From Glaciibacter superstes DSM 21135 (lineage in GTDB: Bacteria; Actinomycetota; Actinomycetes; Actinomycetales; Microbacteriaceae), in assembly GCF_000421145.1 (NCBI RefSeq), contig NZ_ATWH01000009.1:1-64000 (forward strand): 64,000 nucleotides of DNA. The letters are read 5' to 3'. A model generated the notes under the pieces. That model made no database searches, had not been told where the DNA came from, and saw nothing but the letters and a program-made list of their open reading frames with translations. The stretch's first letter is position 1. Every line of letters begins with the position of its first letter. Both the position numbers and the translations under genes were made by a program. This document shows, in pieces, positions 63,319 to 64,000 of this stretch.

Positions 63319-64000
63319 CTATTCGGAGTGTTCTTCCTCGAGCACCAATGCCGCGATCTCTGAGGCACCCCGTTTCACTTGTTCGAGCAGTTTGTCCTTC
63401 GCTGCGTCGTCGAGGCGGAATTCGAGCCCAGCGATGGAGAGTGCTGCGATGGTGCGGCCTTCCACCACGATCGGCGCGGCGACCGCATAGATCCCCTCGT
63501 CGACCTCGGATGCCGAGATTGCGTGGTTGAGCTTGGACACAAGTGCGAGCTCGCTCCGAAGCTCATCCACCTCTTCTTTCGGCATCACCTGCTCGAGCTT
63601 TCGGAAATGCTTCTCCCGCTTCTCGGGCAGCGCCGCTGCGAGCAGCACTTTTGGTCCCGCCCCCTTGTGCAGCGGCATCAGGTGTCCCGGCTTAAACGAG
63701 ATCGTTGCTGGCTTGTCCGGAATGACCGATGCTACGCAGAGCACCGAATCCTTCACTCGGCGCAGAATGAGGGTCGTCTCGTGGGTCTCCTCAACGATCC
63801 TCTCGAGTACGGGCTTGCCGATCGCTCCGATGTCGAGAAAAGACTCAGCAACACCGGCCAGCCGAAACAGCTGCGCGGTCAGCGTGTACACCCCCCGCCG
63901 CCGCTCTTCGATGAGGTAGAGCTCGCGAAGCAGCGCAATATAGCGGTATGCGCTTGGTATCGAGATCTCGTAGCGGGCTGCAATTTGTTCCACTGTGACC
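63319..64000 (-). CDS. IclR-family transcriptional regulator (5' end outside window)
   Basis: At least 224 residues. The helix-turn-helix EQIAARYEISIPSAYRYIALL is followed by the IclR effector domain (MPLHKGAGPKVLLAA, the linker and IYAVAAPIVVEGRTIAALSIAG). The frame runs to the window end without its true start, and a few N-terminal residues are missing. It is oriented like the BMP operon and lies upstream of it, so it probably regulates that operon. Confidence 0.85.
   Translation of the reverse strand, partial: VTVEQIAARYEISIPSAYRYIALLRELYLIEERRRGVYTLTAQLFRLAGVAESFLDIGAIGKPVLERIVEETHETTLILRRVKDSVLCVASVIPDKPATISFKPGHLMPLHKGAGPKVLLAAALPEKREKHFRKLEQVMPKEEVDELRSELALVSKLNHAISASEVDEGIYAVAAPIVVEGRTIAALSIAGLEFRLDDAAKDKLLEQVKRGASEIAALVLEEEHSE

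Overview
The window is high-GC DNA from an actinobacterium, most likely a Microbacteriaceae-type organism. That family call is inference. It rests on an LAxTG (class E sortase) sorting signal, sugar ABC importers with no ATPase of their own, frequent GTG starts and a DUF4012 protein. No rRNA, tRNA or CRISPR array was seen.

Layout. (1) 1-2.6 kb: a complete IS4-type insertion sequence whose left inverted repeat starts at base 1, a broken 3' copy of the UDP-glucose dehydrogenase gene, and the C-terminal end of a sortase substrate. (2) 2.7-10 kb: a carbohydrate import and catabolism operon (binding protein, two permeases, SIS protein, isomerase/epimerase, FGGY kinase) with a divergent GntR regulator and an inverted-repeat operator. 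(3) 10-15.7 kb: a second catabolic cluster (threonine-synthase-like PLP enzyme, M20 hydrolase, RidA, metallo-beta-lactamase-fold hydrolase, oxidoreductase, IclR). One shared 13-bp motif lies in two of its promoter regions. (4) 15.7-18.6 kb: the remaining part of a ribose/deoxyribose-type operon (GntR, DeoC, RbsD, truncated RbsA). (5) 18.6-23.2 kb: mobile debris made of a ptsI remnant fused to a broken recombinase, an intact tyrosine recombinase (remnant of a recombinase-in-trio element), a truncated IS256 transposase and a truncated Abi gene. (6) 23.4-28.2 kb: small hypothetical genes, an SGNH hydrolase, an acyltransferase and a tail-spike-like beta-helix protein. (7) 28.35-31.15 kb: a tightly coupled four-gene operon of unknown function (SocA-like protein, membrane protein, PD-(D/E)XK-like nuclease, protein with a CxCxxC site). 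This is the best candidate for an undescribed system. (8) 31.3-55.6 kb: a large surface-polysaccharide locus. It has ugd, DUF4012, genes for a 2,3-diacetamido-uronic acid (WbpD/E/B/A-like), Wzy, Wzx, three glycosyltransferases, a fused glutaminase/amidotransferase, a PglD/C/E/F-like module for a diacetamido-trideoxyhexose, a tyrosine phosphatase and a tyrosine autokinase. (9) 55.9-56.9 kb: a TfoX-like protein and an orphan AbiEi-type regulator with a perfect palindrome. (10) 56.9-64 kb: a pyridoxamine-pyruvate-transaminase-like enzyme with a BMP-type ABC importer and an IclR regulator that is cut by the window edge.

The broken ugd copy (1514-2066) and the intact ugd 3' end (31276-about 31830) are near-identical and in the same orientation. 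They bracket about 29 kb of accessory DNA, which suggests that the whole interval is an inserted or recombination-prone island beside the polysaccharide locus.
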